DNA of 64,000 nt from Tsukamurella conjunctivitidis (GCF_007858475.1 NZ_VIGX01000008.1:1-64000), one strand, 5' to 3'. Shown: positions 17,791 to 28,296, counted from the stretch's first letter. A program made the numbers and translations. Notes: generated from the letters alone by a model not told the origin.

Positions 17791-18517
17791 CGCGTGCCTG
17801 CGCGACGGCGTCGGCGGGGTCCCCGCGCCACGGATCACCGTGGCCGGGGGCCAGCTGATCGGCGTCGAGCGCCGCGATCGCGTCGAGGGTCGCGACGGTG
17901 CGGGGCACGTCGTGGCTGAAGAAGCCGGGGAGCAGTTGTGGCCCCGTCGAACCCGAGAGCGGATGGCCGGTCACGAGCGCGTCGCCCGTCGCCACGACGC
18001 CGCCGGGCAGCAGGAACGCGGTGTGTCCGGACGTGTGGCCCGCGCACGGCACCGGGATCGGGGCGCCCGGGAGATCGAGCGGCGCCCCGGCGGGCGGCAC
18101 CGCGAAGGGCTCGGCGTAGGGCATCTCCACGTGCCCGAGCACCCCGACCCGGGCGACGTCGGCCATCCAGCGCAGCGTCCTCGGGCGCCACGCGATGGGC
18201 AGCAGGTCGAGCGGCGCCGCCTGCTCGTGCGTCTCGCCGCGGGCGTGCGCGATCTCGTCCGGATGCGCGAGCACCGGTGTGCTGTAGCGCTCGTGCAGCT
18301 TCGCGATCCCGCCCACGTGGTCGATGTGCGCATGCGTCACCAGGATCGCCCGCACGTCCTGTGGCCGCCGCCCGATCGACGCGAGGGCCGCCTCCACGCG
18401 GTCCACGTCACCGGCCCAGCCGGCGTCGATGAGGGTGACGTCGGTGCCGTCGACCAGCGCGAGGAAATTGACGTGCGTGGCAGCGCCGAACCAGACGCCG
18501 CTCGCGAGCTCGCGCAT
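17777..18517 (-). CDS. Metallo-beta-lactamase-fold hydrolase coupled to glgB
   Basis: The 246-residue protein has the metal-binding THAHIDHVGG motif (HxHxDH) and later ligands in CAGHTSGH, ATGDALVTGH and LAPGHG, typical of the glyoxalase-II-like branch. Its ATG overlaps the glgB stop by one base (TGATG), so it is translated from the glgE-glgB transcript. No known alpha-glucan enzyme belongs to this branch, so the substrate is open; a thioester or lactone is the family norm. Confidence 0.88.
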   Translation of the reverse strand: MRELASGVWFGAATHVNFLALVDGTDVTLIDAGWAGDVDRVEAALASIGRRPQDVRAILVTHAHIDHVGGIAKLHERYSTPVLAHPDEIAHARGETHEQAAPLDLLPIAWRPRTLRWMADVARVGVLGHVEMPYAEPFAVPPAGAPLDLPGAPIPVPCAGHTSGHTAFLLPGGVVATGDALVTGHPLSGSTGPQLLPGFFSHDVPRTVATLDAIAALDADQLAPGHGDPWRGDPADAVAQARATCR

Positions 18518-20727
18518 CACCGCACGGACTCGGACTGCCCGTCGAAGGTGAGCCACACGGCCGAGTTCGGGCCGAGCACCACCTCCACCGAGGCCTCGCG
18601 GCCGTGCCAGGACCTCGGCTCGGCGGTCACGCCGCCCATGTTCCCGGCGCCGGAGCCCTCGTAGGCCGTGGAGTCGGTGTTGAGGATCTCGCGCCACGCC
18701 CCGGCGAACGGCACCCCGACGCGGTAGCGCTCATGAGTCTGGCCGGAGAAGTTGTACAGGCACAGCACCACGGAACCGTCGCTGCCCCAGCGCAGGAAGC
18801 TCAGCACGTTGTTCTGGGAGTCGTTCGCGTCCACCCACTCGTAGCCCGACGGGGTGGTGTCCTGGCTCCACAGCGCGGGGTGCGAGCGGTACGCGGCGTT
18901 GAGATCGCGCGTGAGCGCCTGGATCCCGGCGTGCAGCTCGCCCTCCCACCCGTCGAGGCTGTCCCAGTCGAGGGAGCGCTCCTCGGACCACTCGCGGACC
19001 TGCCCGAACTCCTGCCCCATGAACAACAACTGCTTGCCGGGGTGGCCCCACATGTAGGCGAGCAGGGCGCGCACGCCCGCGGCCTTCGTGTGGGCGTCGC
19101 CCGGCATCCGGGTCCACAGCGTGCCCTTGCCGTGCACCACCTCGTCGTGGCTGATCGGGAGCACGAAGTTCTCGCTCCAGGCGTACATGAGCGAGAAGGT
19201 GACCTCGTGATGGTGGAAGTTGCGGTGCACCTGGTCGCGCCCGAGGTAGCCGAGAGTGTCGTGCATCCAGCCCATGTTCCACTTCATGGTGAAGCCCAGG
19301 CCGCCGAGGTTCGTCGGCCGGGTCACGCCGGGCCAGCTGGTGGACTCCTCGGCCACGGTGACCACGCCGGGGAAGAGCTTGTGCACAGTGGCGTTCATCT
19401 CCTGCAGGAACTCCACCGCCTCGAGGTTCTCCCGGCCGCCGTAGACGTTCGGCGTCCAGCCGCCCTCGGGGCGGGAGTAGTCGAGGTAGAGCATGGACGC
19501 GACGGCGTCCACGCGCAGCCCGTCGACGTGGAACTCGTCGAACCAGTACAGGGCGTTGGCCACCAGGAAGTTCCGCACCTCGCGTCGGCCGAAGTCGAAG
19601 ACGTAGGTGCCCCAGTCCAACTGCTCGCCGCGCTGCGGGTCACCGTGCTCGTAGAGCGGGCGTCCGTCGAACCGGGCGAGCGCCCAGGCGTCCTTGGGGA
19701 AGTGCGCGGGCACCCAGTCCATGATCACGCCGATGCCGCGCGCGTGCATGACGTCGACGAACTCGCGGAACTCGTCCGGGGTGCCGAACCGCGAGGTGGG
19801 CGCGAAGTAGGACGTGACCTGGTAGCCCCACGAGCCGCCGAAGGGGTGCTCGGCCACCGGCAGCAGCTCGATGTGGGTGAAGCCCGTCTCGGTGACGTAG
19901 TCGGCCAGTTCGTGCGCCAGGTCGAGGTAGCTCAGCCCCTGCCGCCACGAGCCCAGGTGCACCTCGTAGGTGCTCATCGGTCGGTCGGTGGGGATCTGCT
20001 TGGCCCGGTCGGCGATCCACGCGGTGTCGCGCCATTCGTGGGTACTGTGCGTGACGATCGATGCGGTGGCCGGGGGCACCTCGGTCCGCCGCGCCATCGG
20101 GTCGGCCTTCTCGACGGTGCCGCCGTCCTCGGTGAAGATCCGGAACTTGTACGCGGCGCCGTCTCCCACGCCGGGGACGAAGACCTCCCATACGCCCGAG
20201 GAGCCGAGCGTGCGCATGGGGTACGACTCCCCGGCCCAGTACTCGAAGTCGCCGATCACAGTGACCCCGCGGGCGTTCGGCGCCCACACCGCGAAGGATG
20301 TGCCCGTCACCTCGCCGTCGGGCGTGGTGTAGCTGCGCAGGTGCGCGCCGAGGACGTCCCACAGCCGCTCGTGCCGACCCTCTGAGATGAGGTGCTGATC
20401 GAGCTCGCCGATCGTGGGCAGGAACCGGTAGCCGTCGGCCACCACGGCGGTGCCCCCGGGGTAGAGCACCTCGTACCGGTAGTCGGCGAGGTCGCTGATC
20501 GGAACCTCCGTGCCCCAGAGCGCGCCCTGCAGCTGCGCCAGCGGATGGCTCTCACCGCCGATCACGGCCACGACGGCGGTGGCCCCGGGCTTGAGCGCCC
20601 GCAGCACGGTGCCCCGGGGGGTGGGGTGCGCGCCCAGGATCGCGTGCGGATCGTGGTAGGTGCCGGACAGCAGTCGCGCGGCGGTGTCGGGGTCGACGGC
20701 CGCGGCGGCGGCGGGGTTCTCGGTCAT
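18517..20727 (-). CDS. glgB: 1,4-alpha-glucan branching enzyme GlgB
   Basis: The 736-residue GH13 enzyme makes alpha-1,6 branches in alpha-glucan. It has the N-terminal repeated beta-sandwich modules ([11 protein letters not shown] near residue 25; [20 protein letters not shown] near 140) and a TIM-barrel with nucleophile D407 (DGLRVDAV), acid/base E460 (VAEES) and the third acidic residue in [12 protein letters not shown]. Length is normal for the family. It lies 47 bases downstream of glgE on the same strand; together they form the core of the GlgE pathway known from mycobacteria. Confidence 0.97.
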   Translation of the reverse strand: MTENPAAAAAVDPDTAARLLSGTYHDPHAILGAHPTPRGTVLRALKPGATAVVAVIGGESHPLAQLQGALWGTEVPISDLADYRYEVLYPGGTAVVADGYRFLPTIGELDQHLISEGRHERLWDVLGAHLRSYTTPDGEVTGTSFAVWAPNARGVTVIGDFEYWAGESYPMRTLGSSGVWEVFVPGVGDGAAYKFRIFTEDGGTVEKADPMARRTEVPPATASIVTHSTHEWRDTAWIADRAKQIPTDRPMSTYEVHLGSWRQGLSYLDLAHELADYVTETGFTHIELLPVAEHPFGGSWGYQVTSYFAPTSRFGTPDEFREFVDVMHARGIGVIMDWVPAHFPKDAWALARFDGRPLYEHGDPQRGEQLDWGTYVFDFGRREVRNFLVANALYWFDEFHVDGLRVDAVASMLYLDYSRPEGGWTPNVYGGRENLEAVEFLQEMNATVHKLFPGVVTVAEESTSWPGVTRPTNLGGLGFTMKWNMGWMHDTLGYLGRDQVHRNFHHHEVTFSLMYAWSENFVLPISHDEVVHGKGTLWTRMPGDAHTKAAGVRALLAYMWGHPGKQLLFMGQEFGQVREWSEERSLDWDSLDGWEGELHAGIQALTRDLNAAYRSHPALWSQDTTPSGYEWVDANDSQNNVLSFLRWGSDGSVVLCLYNFSGQTHERYRVGVPFAGAWREILNTDSTAYEGSGAGNMGGVTAEPRSWHGREASVEVVLGPNSAVWLTFDGQSESVR

Positions 20728-20774
20728 CGCGTGGGGCCTTCCTCAGCGGTTCGGCGGGGCGTCGGAGTGCATCG

Positions 20775-22775
20775 TCAGGGCTCCCGGTAGGACAGCTCCC
20801 GGCGTTGCCGCGGGTCCAGCTGGGGGAGCACCAGGATGTGGGCGACGTTGCGCCAGGGCTCCAGCCGGACGAAGTTCGCCTGTCCCCAGTGATAGACCTC
20901 GCCGGAGACCTCGTCGCGCACGGGGAACCGCTCGTGCCAGTCCATCCCGAGCGCGGGCAGATCCAGCCAGATGTTGCCCGCCTCGGCCCCGAAGGGGTTG
21001 AGGTTCACCACGACCAGCACCAGATCGCCCGTGGTCGCGTCGTGTTTGCTGTAGGCGATCAGGGCGTCGTTGTCGACGGCGTGGAAATGCAGGTTCCGCA
21101 GCTGCTGCAGCGCCGGGTGCCGGCGACGGATCTCGTTGAGCCGGGTGATCCACGGTTCCAGCGATTCCCCGCGGCTCTGTGCGGACTTGTAGTCCCGCGG
21201 GCGCAACTCGTACTTCTCCGAGTCGAGGTACTCCTCGCTGCCCTCGCGGACCGGGACGTGCTCGTAGAGCTCGTAGCCCGAGTACATGCCCCAGCTGGGG
21301 GAGAGGGTGCCCGCGAGCGCGGCGCGGATCGCGAACATGCCCGGCCCGCCGTGCTGCAGGCTCTCGTGCAGGATGTCGGGCGTGTTCACCCACAGGTTCG
21401 GGCGGCAGACGTCGGCCTGCGCCGCGTGCTCGCGCGCGAACTCCTCGAGCTCCCACTTGGCGGTGCGCCACGTGAAGTAGGTGTAGCTCTGGGTGAACCC
21501 CGCCTTGGCGAGCCCGTACATCCGCGCCGGCCGTGTGAACGCCTCGGCCAGGAACAGCACGTTCGGGTCGACCTTCTTGACCTCCGCGATCAGCCAGTAC
21601 CAGAAGTCCGGCGGCTTGGTGTGCGGGTTGTCCACCCGGAAGATCGCGATGCCGCGCTGCACCCAGAACAGGGTGACCCGCAGCAGTTCCCGGTAGATGC
21701 CGGTGCGGTCGTCGTCGAAGTTGATCGGATAGATGTCCTGGTACTTCTTCGGTGGATTCTCGGCGTACGCGATGGTGCCGTCGGGCAGTACGGTGAACCA
21801 TTCCGGATGCTCGGTGGCCCAGGGGTGATCGGGCGCCGCCTGGAAGGCCAGGTCGAGTGCCACCTCCATGCCGAGGTCGCGGGCGCGCTGGGTGAAATGG
21901 TCGAAGTCCTCGAGGGTGCCGAGCGCGGGATCGACCGCGTCGTGTCCGCCCGCCGCGGAGCCGATCGCCCAGGGGGATCCGACGTCGTGCGGCTCCGGCG
22001 TGAGGGTGTTGTTGCGCCCCTTGCGGTTCACCGTGCCCACCGGGTGGATCGGTGGCAGGTAGACGATGTCGAAGCCCATCTCGGCGATGCGCGGCAGGTC
22101 TTCGGCGGCGGTGTGGAAGGTGCCGTGCACGGGCCTGCCCTCGGCGTCCCAGCCGCCGGTGGAGCGGGGGAAGAGCTCGTACCAGGAGCCGAACAGGGCA
22201 CGGGTGCGGTCCACCCACACCCGGTAGGTGCGCGACTTGGTGATGAGCTCGCGCACGGGGTACTGCTGCAGCAGCCGGGTGATGTCGGGATGCAGTGCGG
22301 CGCCGGTCCGTTCGACGAGACTGCGGTCCGTGTCCCGCAGCGCGGCGGCTGCGGCGAGGACGGCGGCGCGGTCGCCGTCGGGCACGCCGGGCGCGGCACG
22401 GTCGAGGAGCCGCGCGCCGAGCTCGAGGTCGTTGGCGAGCTCCGCGGGCCCCTGTCCCGCGGCGAGCTTCTTCTGCACGGCGCTGCGCCACGTGGTGGCG
22501 GGGTCGGACCAGCCCTCGATCCGCAGCGACCAGTAGCCGACGAGGTCCGGGCGGAAGAGCGCGTGGAAGCGGTCGGGTTCGGCGGCCGGAGACATCCGGA
22601 TGTACGTCGACGTGCCGTCCGGCGCGGTCACCACGACCGAGGCCGCGACGGCGTCGTGGCCCTCGCGCCAGACCGTCGCCGAGACCGGCACGACCTCGCC
22701 GACGACGGCCTTGCCGGGGTATTGCCCGCCCGACACCACGGGGTCGATGTCGTCGATGCCGATGCGCCCTGTCAC
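20775..22775 (-). CDS. glgE: Alpha-1,4-glucan:maltose-1-phosphate maltosyltransferase GlgE
   Basis: GlgE extends alpha-1,4-glucan with maltose from maltose-1-phosphate. The 666-residue GH13_3 product shows the nucleophile D382 in RVDNPHTKP, acid/base E411 in LAEAFTRP and the third acidic residue in NTPDIL. The N-terminal domain starts [15 protein letters not shown] and matches mycobacterial GlgE after its first residues. I use GTG 22775; a leading TTG at 22784 is possible and no clear ribosome site favours either. A 121-base gap separates it from dinG. The glgP gene found between glgE and dinG in M. tuberculosis is absent. Confidence 0.95.
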   Translation of the reverse strand: MTGRIGIDDIDPVVSGGQYPGKAVVGEVVPVSATVWREGHDAVAASVVVTAPDGTSTYIRMSPAAEPDRFHALFRPDLVGYWSLRIEGWSDPATTWRSAVQKKLAAGQGPAELANDLELGARLLDRAAPGVPDGDRAAVLAAAAALRDTDRSLVERTGAALHPDITRLLQQYPVRELITKSRTYRVWVDRTRALFGSWYELFPRSTGGWDAEGRPVHGTFHTAAEDLPRIAEMGFDIVYLPPIHPVGTVNRKGRNNTLTPEPHDVGSPWAIGSAAGGHDAVDPALGTLEDFDHFTQRARDLGMEVALDLAFQAAPDHPWATEHPEWFTVLPDGTIAYAENPPKKYQDIYPINFDDDRTGIYRELLRVTLFWVQRGIAIFRVDNPHTKPPDFWYWLIAEVKKVDPNVLFLAEAFTRPARMYGLAKAGFTQSYTYFTWRTAKWELEEFAREHAAQADVCRPNLWVNTPDILHESLQHGGPGMFAIRAALAGTLSPSWGMYSGYELYEHVPVREGSEEYLDSEKYELRPRDYKSAQSRGESLEPWITRLNEIRRRHPALQQLRNLHFHAVDNDALIAYSKHDATTGDLVLVVVNLNPFGAEAGNIWLDLPALGMDWHERFPVRDEVSGEVYHWGQANFVRLEPWRNVAHILVLPQLDPRQRRELSYREP

Positions 22776-22896
22776 CGGGTCAACGGTAGTCGACGCGGTC
22801 GGATTACGGGCGGGTACTCCGGCCCCGTCACGGGTGTCGGGGGCCACGACCTGCGGGCTTCTCCGATTGTGTCCGGACGGTTCCGGAACGGGGCCT

Positions 22897-24939
22897 TCAG
22901 GACTGCGAGAGTCGCTGCAGCGCCGCCACCGCGGTGTCGCGGTTCGCGGTCTCCCAGAACGGCGGCAGGGTGGCTCGCAGGAAGCCGCCGTACCGCGCCG
23001 TCGCGAGCCGGGAGTCCAGGACCGCGACGACGCCCTTGTCGTCGGTCGAGCGCAGCAGCCGGCCGACGCCCTGGGCGAGGAGGAGTGCCGCGTGCGTGGC
23101 CGCGACCGCCATGAAGCCGTTGCCGCCGCGCGATTCGACGGCGCGCTGCCGCGCGGTGAGCAGCGGATCGTCGGGCCGCGGGAACGGGATCCGGTCGATG
23201 AGCACGAGCGAGAGCGACGGGCCGGGGACGTCGACGCCCTGCCACAGGCTGAGTGTGCCGAACAGCGAGGTCGCCGGGTCGGCGGCGAAATCGCGCACCA
23301 ACTGGCTGGTGTTGCCCTCGCCCTGGCACAGGATCGGGGTGTCCAGCCGCTCGCGCAGCGCCTCCGCCGCGGCCTTCGCGGCCCGGGTGGAGCTGAACAG
23401 TCCGAGGGTGCGGCCACCCGCGGCGGTGATCAGGGTCTCGATCTCGTCGAGGATCGCCGGCGCGGTCCCGTCGCGGCCGGGCGGCGGCAGCTTCGTCGCG
23501 ACGTAGAGGATGCCGGACTTCGCGTAGTCGAAGGGGGAGCCGACGTCGATGTGGCTCCATTCGAGCTTCGCCTCGGGCTTCTTGCCGGTCGCCAGCGCGG
23601 GGTCGCGGTCGGGCTCGGGCGCGCTCGAGCCGCCCGCGCGGGGCAGGCCCCACGATCCGGCGACCGTGTCGAAGGCGCCGCCGACGGCGAGCGTCGCGGA
23701 GGTGAGCACCACCGTCGACTCGCCGAACAGCTTGGTGCGCAGCAGCCCGCCGACGGACAGCGGTGCGACGTACAGCGTCCGGCGGAACCCGCCGCCGCGG
23801 GTGGGGACGTCGGAGGTCCACACCACGTCCCGGCGCTTGGATTCGTCGGGCTCGTCGAACGCGGTGAGCACGCGGACCGCGGTGTCGTGCACCTCGTCGA
23901 GTGCGGTGAGGGCGGCGCTGCGGGCGGCCGCCGCGTCGGAGTCGAGGTTCGCGCCGCGGGCGGGGCCGACCGCGGTGCGTGTCGCCCACGCCGCGTCACG
24001 GACGGCGGCGAGGGCGGGGCCGGCACCGTCGGGCAGGCCGAGCCAGCGCCGCGTGCCGCAGTCCTCGAGGAGCCCCGTCAGCCCCTCCGACGCGGCGACC
24101 AGGGCGTCGGCGATCTCCTCCTCGACCAGCTTGCCGGCCCGCCGCGCCGCCGCCGCGACGACGGCGCCCGTCAGCTCGGCGGTCGCGACCGAGGTGACCC
24201 GGTCGACGAGCTCGTGCGCCTCGTCGACGATGACGGCGTCGTGGTCGGGCAGTACTTTGACCTCGGTCATCGCGTCGATCGCGAGGAGGGCGTGGTTGGT
24301 GACGACGACGTCCACCTGGCCGGTGCGCTTGCGCGCGGCCTCGGCGAAACAGTCCTGGCCGTAGGTGCAGTTGGTGGCGCCGAGGCACTCCCGTGCGCCG
24401 ACGCTGACGAGGCGCCAGGACTGGTCGCCGACGGCGGGGGTCAGCTCGTCGCGGTCGCCGGTCTCGGTGTCGCTGCTCCATTCGCGCAGGCGCTTCATCT
24501 CGCGGCCGAGGCGCGACGCGGCGAAGGGGTCGAAGAGTTCCTCGCTGTCCGGTTCCGAGGCCACCGAGCTGTGCAACTTGTTGAGGCACAGGTAGTTCCC
24601 CCGGCCCTTGAGGATGGCGAACTCGGGCTCGCGGCCCAGGTCCGGCTTGAGGGCCTTCGCCAGGCGGGGCAGGTCGCGGTCCACCAGCTGTCCCTGCAGG
24701 GCGATGGTCGCGGTGCTCACGATCACGGTCTTGCCGGAGGTCACGGCGTGCCGGATCGCGGGCACCAGGTACGCGAGGGACTTGCCGGTGCCGGTGCCGG
24801 CCTGCACGGCGAGGTGCTCGCCGGTGTCGAGGGAGTGCGCGACGGCCGCGGCCATCCGCACCTGGCCCTCGCGCTTGCTGCCGCCGAGCGCGGTGACCGC
24901 GGTGTCCAGCAGTTTCGGCACGATCGGCGGTTCGCTCAC
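22897..24939 (-). CDS. dinG: ATP-dependent DNA helicase, DinG family
   Basis: The 680-residue SF2/XPD-like helicase unwinds DNA 5'-3'. It has Walker A GTGTGKS (about residues 48-54), the DEAH box in [11 protein letters not shown], and four cysteines between them ([22 protein letters not shown]) suited to an iron-sulfur cluster. Motifs [12 protein letters not shown] and GRLLRS are present. The GTG start at 24939 gives the expected N-terminus ([19 protein letters not shown]). The PIN-domain gene ends nine bases upstream on the same strand. Confidence 0.95.
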   Translation of the reverse strand: MSEPPIVPKLLDTAVTALGGSKREGQVRMAAAVAHSLDTGEHLAVQAGTGTGKSLAYLVPAIRHAVTSGKTVIVSTATIALQGQLVDRDLPRLAKALKPDLGREPEFAILKGRGNYLCLNKLHSSVASEPDSEELFDPFAASRLGREMKRLREWSSDTETGDRDELTPAVGDQSWRLVSVGARECLGATNCTYGQDCFAEAARKRTGQVDVVVTNHALLAIDAMTEVKVLPDHDAVIVDEAHELVDRVTSVATAELTGAVVAAAARRAGKLVEEEIADALVAASEGLTGLLEDCGTRRWLGLPDGAGPALAAVRDAAWATRTAVGPARGANLDSDAAAARSAALTALDEVHDTAVRVLTAFDEPDESKRRDVVWTSDVPTRGGGFRRTLYVAPLSVGGLLRTKLFGESTVVLTSATLAVGGAFDTVAGSWGLPRAGGSSAPEPDRDPALATGKKPEAKLEWSHIDVGSPFDYAKSGILYVATKLPPPGRDGTAPAILDEIETLITAAGGRTLGLFSSTRAAKAAAEALRERLDTPILCQGEGNTSQLVRDFAADPATSLFGTLSLWQGVDVPGPSLSLVLIDRIPFPRPDDPLLTARQRAVESRGGNGFMAVAATHAALLLAQGVGRLLRSTDDKGVVAVLDSRLATARYGGFLRATLPPFWETANRDTAVAALQRLSQS

Positions 24940-24948
24940 CGGGAGAGC

Positions 24949-25353
24949 CTACCGGTCGGGAGGGGTGATGATCTCGCACCGCGGCCCGGTGGCGCGCGCG
25001 AGTCGGCGATCGAGTGTCGCGAACCGGCAGTCGTACATCTCCGCGACAGCGATGTACGCCGCGTCGCACATCGTGACGGTGGATCGGAGCTCCCACGCCC
25101 GCTCGGCGATCGCGATGAACGGGACCGATTCGCGAATCGGCAATCGGATGAGGTCGGCGAGTGCTGCTGCGCCGATCTCCGCTGGGACTGCGCGGTGGGC
25201 GACCGCCCGTCGGATGGTGTTTGCCGCCCCGACCTGCAGGAGCTGCCGAACGACGATCGCGCCCGCGGCGAGGGCGGCGTCGGCCCACTCCTGGTCACCG
25301 TCGATGTTGAGCAGTGAGGACGCGACGACGGAGGCGTCGGCGACCTGTGTCAC
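24949..25353 (-). CDS. Orphan VapC-like PIN-domain protein
   Basis: The 134-residue protein has the PIN-domain outline: ADASVVASSLL with D6, then MCDAAYIAVAEMYDCRFATLDRRLA with D97 and D115. VapC toxins are Mg-dependent RNases with four acidic residues; the second one, a Glu in the helix preceding xNxLRRA, is here G42 (LLQVGAANTIRRA). No antitoxin gene is adjacent: the 67 bases upstream lie after the GntR gene. Base composition is a little lower in G+C than the neighbours. It may be an inactive or domesticated toxin. Confidence 0.82.
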   Translation of the reverse strand: MTQVADASVVASSLLNIDGDQEWADAALAAGAIVVRQLLQVGAANTIRRAVAHRAVPAEIGAAALADLIRLPIRESVPFIAIAERAWELRSTVTMCDAAYIAVAEMYDCRFATLDRRLARATGPRCEIITPPDR

Positions 25354-25420
25354 CGACCGCGATCCTCATCGAGGGATGCATCGAGTCGACCGCCCCGTGC
25401 ATGCACGGTGTTGCCGGAAC

Positions 25421-26071
25421 CTACAGGTGCGGGCCGCCCGTGCCGTAGCTGTCGCGCTGGTGGGCGTCGAGGAGCCGGGTGAACTCGATGGTGTCGCCGG
25501 CGACCGCGGCCGCCAGGACGGCGCGGTGATCGGCGATCGTCTGGTCGGCGTCGCCGATGATCCGGCCGGCGTGGTGGGTCAGGGAGAACCGCTGCCGGTC
25601 CCGCAGGCGCGCGTACGTCGCCGACATCAGCGCGTTGCCCGCGAGATCGACGAAGGCGTTGTGGAAGGCCATGGCGGCCTCGGCGAAGGCCGGGAAGTCG
25701 CCGGCGCGCAGCGCCCGCTCCTGTTCGGCGAGATTGGGGCCCATGCGCTCCTCGAGCTCCCGGCGCGCCGTCGCGCTGGAGTGGAAGACGCCCGCGGCCT
25801 CGAGGGCGAGTCGGAGCTGGGCGGACTCGCGGATCTCCTGCGGAGAGAGGCCCTGCACCTGCGCGCCGCGCTGGGCGTAGATGCGCACCCACCCCTCCTC
25901 CTGCAGCCGCGCCAACGCGGCGCGCACGGGCGTGCGGCTCATCGAGAGCTCGGCGGCGAGGGTGTTCTCGCTGAGCATGGTGCCCGGCTCGAGCCCGCCG
26001 CCGACGATCGCGTCGCGGATGTGGGCGTGCGCGCGCTCGGCCGCGGTCGGGGCGCCGTCGGCTGCGGGCAT
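25421..26071 (-). CDS. GntR-family regulator, FCD type
   Basis: The 216-residue regulator has an N-terminal winged helix-turn-helix (LEPGTMLSENTLAAELSMSR and TPVRAALARLQEEGWV, about residues 28-64) and an all-helical FCD ligand domain with candidate metal histidines (FHNAFVDLAGN, IADHRAVL, DAHQRD). An AAGGAG site precedes ATG 26071. It is divergent from an MFS transporter gene, its likely target; direct repeats in the spacer are described separately. Confidence 0.92.
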   Translation of the reverse strand: MPAADGAPTAAERAHAHIRDAIVGGGLEPGTMLSENTLAAELSMSRTPVRAALARLQEEGWVRIYAQRGAQVQGLSPQEIRESAQLRLALEAAGVFHSSATARRELEERMGPNLAEQERALRAGDFPAFAEAAMAFHNAFVDLAGNALMSATYARLRDRQRFSLTHHAGRIIGDADQTIADHRAVLAAAVAGDTIEFTRLLDAHQRDSYGTGGPHL

Positions 26072-26123
26072 GACGCTCCTTCGCTGGCAGGTTCCACGGA
26101 CCTCTGGACAGTACCCGGCTCCG

Positions 26124-26144
26124 TGGGATACAACTGGGATACAA
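26124..26144. promoter_or_regulatory. Tandem TGGGATACAA repeats, putative GntR operator
   Basis: TGGGATACAA occurs at 26124-26133 and again at 26135-26144, an 11-base period that places both copies on one face of the helix. They lie in the 91-base spacer between the divergent GntR and MFS genes and overlap a possible GATACA -10 box for the transporter. Binding by the GntR protein is an inference from position. Confidence 0.6.
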
Positions 26145-26162
26145 GTCGGGAAGGGCGAGACC

Positions 26163-27401
26163 GTGGACATGGACGTGGAGATCGAGGCCGGCGCGGTGCG
26201 GGAGCGGGTGCAGCGCCGCACGCTGGCCGTGGTCATGGCGGGGCAGGTACTCGGCGGGGCGGGCCTCGCGGCGGGGATCACGGTGGGTGCCCTGCTCGCG
26301 CAGGACATGCTCGGCTCGGCCTCGCTCACCGGTCTCCCGATCGCGATGTTCACCTTCGGCTCGGCCTTCGCGGCGTACCTCGTCGGCCGGATCAGTCAGC
26401 GTGCCGGCCGGCGCATCGGCCTCGCCGCGGGCTTCGGCGCCGGCGCGGCGGGCGCGGCCGGGGTGGTCCTCGCCGCGGCGATCGGCAGCGTGCCCCTCCT
26501 GTTCGCTTCCTTCCTGGTCTACGGCGCGGGGACCGCGACGAACCTGCAGGCCCGCTACGCGGGCACGGATCTCGCGACGCCCGCGCGCCGCGCCACCGCG
26601 ATCAGCCTCGCCCTGGTCTCGACGACGATCGGCGCCGTCGCCGGCCCGAACCTGGTCGCGCCGCTCGGGACGCTCGCCGGGAACCTCGGTCTCCCGCCGC
26701 TGGCGGGCCCGTTCCTCCTGGCCGCGGTCGCCTACGCCGCGGCCGGCACCGTCCTGTTCCTCCTGCTGCGGCCGGACCCGCTGCTCCTCGCGCGCGAGCT
26801 CGGGGCCGCACCGGAGGCCCCGACGGAGCCGTCCGTCTCCGGTGTGCGTCCGGCCGCCTTCCTGGGTGCGGCGGTGATGGTCGTGACGCAGATCGGGATG
26901 ACCGCCGTGATGACGATGACCCCCGTCCACATGCAGGCGCACCATCACGGGCTCGGCGCCGTCGGCATGGTGATCGGCCTGCACATCGCCGGGATGTACC
27001 TGCCCTCCCCGATCACCGGCGTTCTCGTCGACCGGGTGGGGCGGGTCCCGATGGTCGTGGCCTCCGGCGTCGTGCTCGCCGCCGCCGGACTGCTCACGGC
27101 GCTCGGCCCGGGCGAGACGCTCTGGGCGAACATCGTCGCGCTGGTCCTGCTCGGGATCGGCTGGAACTTCGGGCTGGTGGCGGGCACCGCCCTGGTGGTC
27201 GACGGGACCGCGCTGCCGGATCGGGCCCGGGTGCAGGGCAAGGTCGACGTGCTGATCGCCCTGTCGGGCGCCGGCGGCGGACTGGCCTCGGGCGTCGTCG
27301 TCTCCGCGTGGACCTACCCCGCGCTGGGGCTCGGCGTCGCCGCGCTCACCGTGGTGGCGCTGGGCGCGGCCGTGGCGCGCTGGCGCCCGGCGGCCGCCTG
27401 A
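26163..27401 (+). CDS. Major facilitator superfamily transporter
   Basis: A 412-residue membrane protein with about 12 predicted spans in two halves. The first-half loop carries the family motif GRISQRAGRR and the second-half loop VDRVGRVP. GGAAGG at 26149-26154 sits eight bases before GTG 26163, which I prefer to ATG 26169. The divergent GntR regulator suggests ligand-induced export or uptake; the substrate is unknown. Its last 88 bases overlap the convergent LysR gene. Confidence 0.9.
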   Translation: MDMDVEIEAGAVRERVQRRTLAVVMAGQVLGGAGLAAGITVGALLAQDMLGSASLTGLPIAMFTFGSAFAAYLVGRISQRAGRRIGLAAGFGAGAAGAAGVVLAAAIGSVPLLFASFLVYGAGTATNLQARYAGTDLATPARRATAISLALVSTTIGAVAGPNLVAPLGTLAGNLGLPPLAGPFLLAAVAYAAAGTVLFLLLRPDPLLLARELGAAPEAPTEPSVSGVRPAAFLGAAVMVVTQIGMTAVMTMTPVHMQAHHHGLGAVGMVIGLHIAGMYLPSPITGVLVDRVGRVPMVVASGVVLAAAGLLTALGPGETLWANIVALVLLGIGWNFGLVAGTALVVDGTALPDRARVQGKVDVLIALSGAGGGLASGVVVSAWTYPALGLGVAALTVVALGAAVARWRPAAA

Positions 27402-28273
27402 TCGACCGTCAGGTGTGCCCGCAGCGTCCGGGTCATCGCGCCCGCCGCCGCGGAGGGTGCCGCCCGGGTCGCGAGGGACAGCGCCGTCCGGGCGGACCGG
27501 GCGAGCGGGATCGTCGCCAGGCCCGGCCGGCCGCCCGCCATCGACCCGGTGAGCACCGCGACGCCCGCCCCGTGCGCGGCGAGTGCCAGGAGCGCCTCGG
27601 GGGAGTGCGCCTGCACGGTCGGCTCGACGACGGTCCGCTCGGCGGCGCAGGTGATCTCGAGCGCGGCGCGGACGCCCGTACCGCGCGGTAGGCACAGCAC
27701 CGTCGTACCGGCGAGATCGGCGCAGGCGAGCGAGTCCCGGCCCGCCCAGGGGTGGCCGTCCGGCACGACGGCGGTGAGCGGCTCCCGGATCAGTGGGTGC
27801 GCCGACACCGTCGCGGGCAGGGCGTGGGCGTGCGCGACGAGGGCGACGTCGAGCGCGCCCGCGACGAGGTCGGCGACGAGGTCGTCCGAATTCCCCTCCA
27901 TGACGTCGACGGTGACCGCCGGGTGCGCGGCCCGGAACGCCGCGAAGCCCGAGAGGTAGCCGGGGATCGTGCAGCCGATCACGGTGCCGAGTCGCACGTG
28001 GCCGCGGACGACGCCCGTGAGTTCGTCGGCGGCCGCGCGCACCGCTTCCACGGAGGCGAGCGCGGCCCGCGCGTGCGGCAGCAGCTCCGCGCCCTCGGGG
28101 GTGACCGCGACGGTCCGTGTACCGCGCTCGAGCAGACGGTGGCCGAGTTCCCGCTCCAGCTTGGCGACCTGCGCGGAGACGCCCGACTGCGCGACGTGCA
28201 GGGCGTCCGCGGCTGCGGTGAAGGAGCCGCGGTCGACCACGGCGACGAGGTAGCGGAGCTGGTGCAGTTCCAT
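27314..28273 (-). CDS. LysR-family regulator
   Basis: The 319-residue product begins with a clear LysR helix-turn-helix (MELHQLRYLVAVVDRGSF, ALHVAQSGVSAQVAKLERELG) and continues with the two-lobed effector domain (LAAHGAGVAVLTGSM). The C-terminal 30 residues are Ala/Thr/Ser-rich and overlap the MFS gene by 88 bases on the other strand, unusually far for this genome. ATG 28273 is preferred to the GTG just before it. It is divergent from the SnoaL-like gene. Confidence 0.9.
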   Translation of the reverse strand: MELHQLRYLVAVVDRGSFTAAADALHVAQSGVSAQVAKLERELGHRLLERGTRTVAVTPEGAELLPHARAALASVEAVRAAADELTGVVRGHVRLGTVIGCTIPGYLSGFAAFRAAHPAVTVDVMEGNSDDLVADLVAGALDVALVAHAHALPATVSAHPLIREPLTAVVPDGHPWAGRDSLACADLAGTTVLCLPRGTGVRAALEITCAAERTVVEPTVQAHSPEALLALAAHGAGVAVLTGSMAGGRPGLATIPLARSARTALSLATRAAPSAAAGAMTRTLRAHLTVDQAAAGRQRATAAPSATTVSAATPSPSAG

Positions 28274-28280
28274 CACTCGT

Positions 28281-28296
28281 GATGATAGTTCTCATC
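28281..28296. promoter_or_regulatory. Dyad GATGA-N6-TCATC, putative LysR site
   Basis: A perfect five-base inverted repeat with a six-base spacer lies eight bases upstream of the LysR start and 48 bases before the SnoaL-like start. Position and AT-rich symmetric half-sites are usual for LysR autoregulation. Confidence 0.5.

Noticed and set aside
25350-25410. A short minus-strand frame (ending RGGRLDASLDEDRGR) whose TGA overlaps the PIN gene GTG, like the end of a VapB antitoxin
   Set aside because: The frame upstream runs through the GntR gene without a plausible antitoxin N-terminus; the resemblance is too short to claim.
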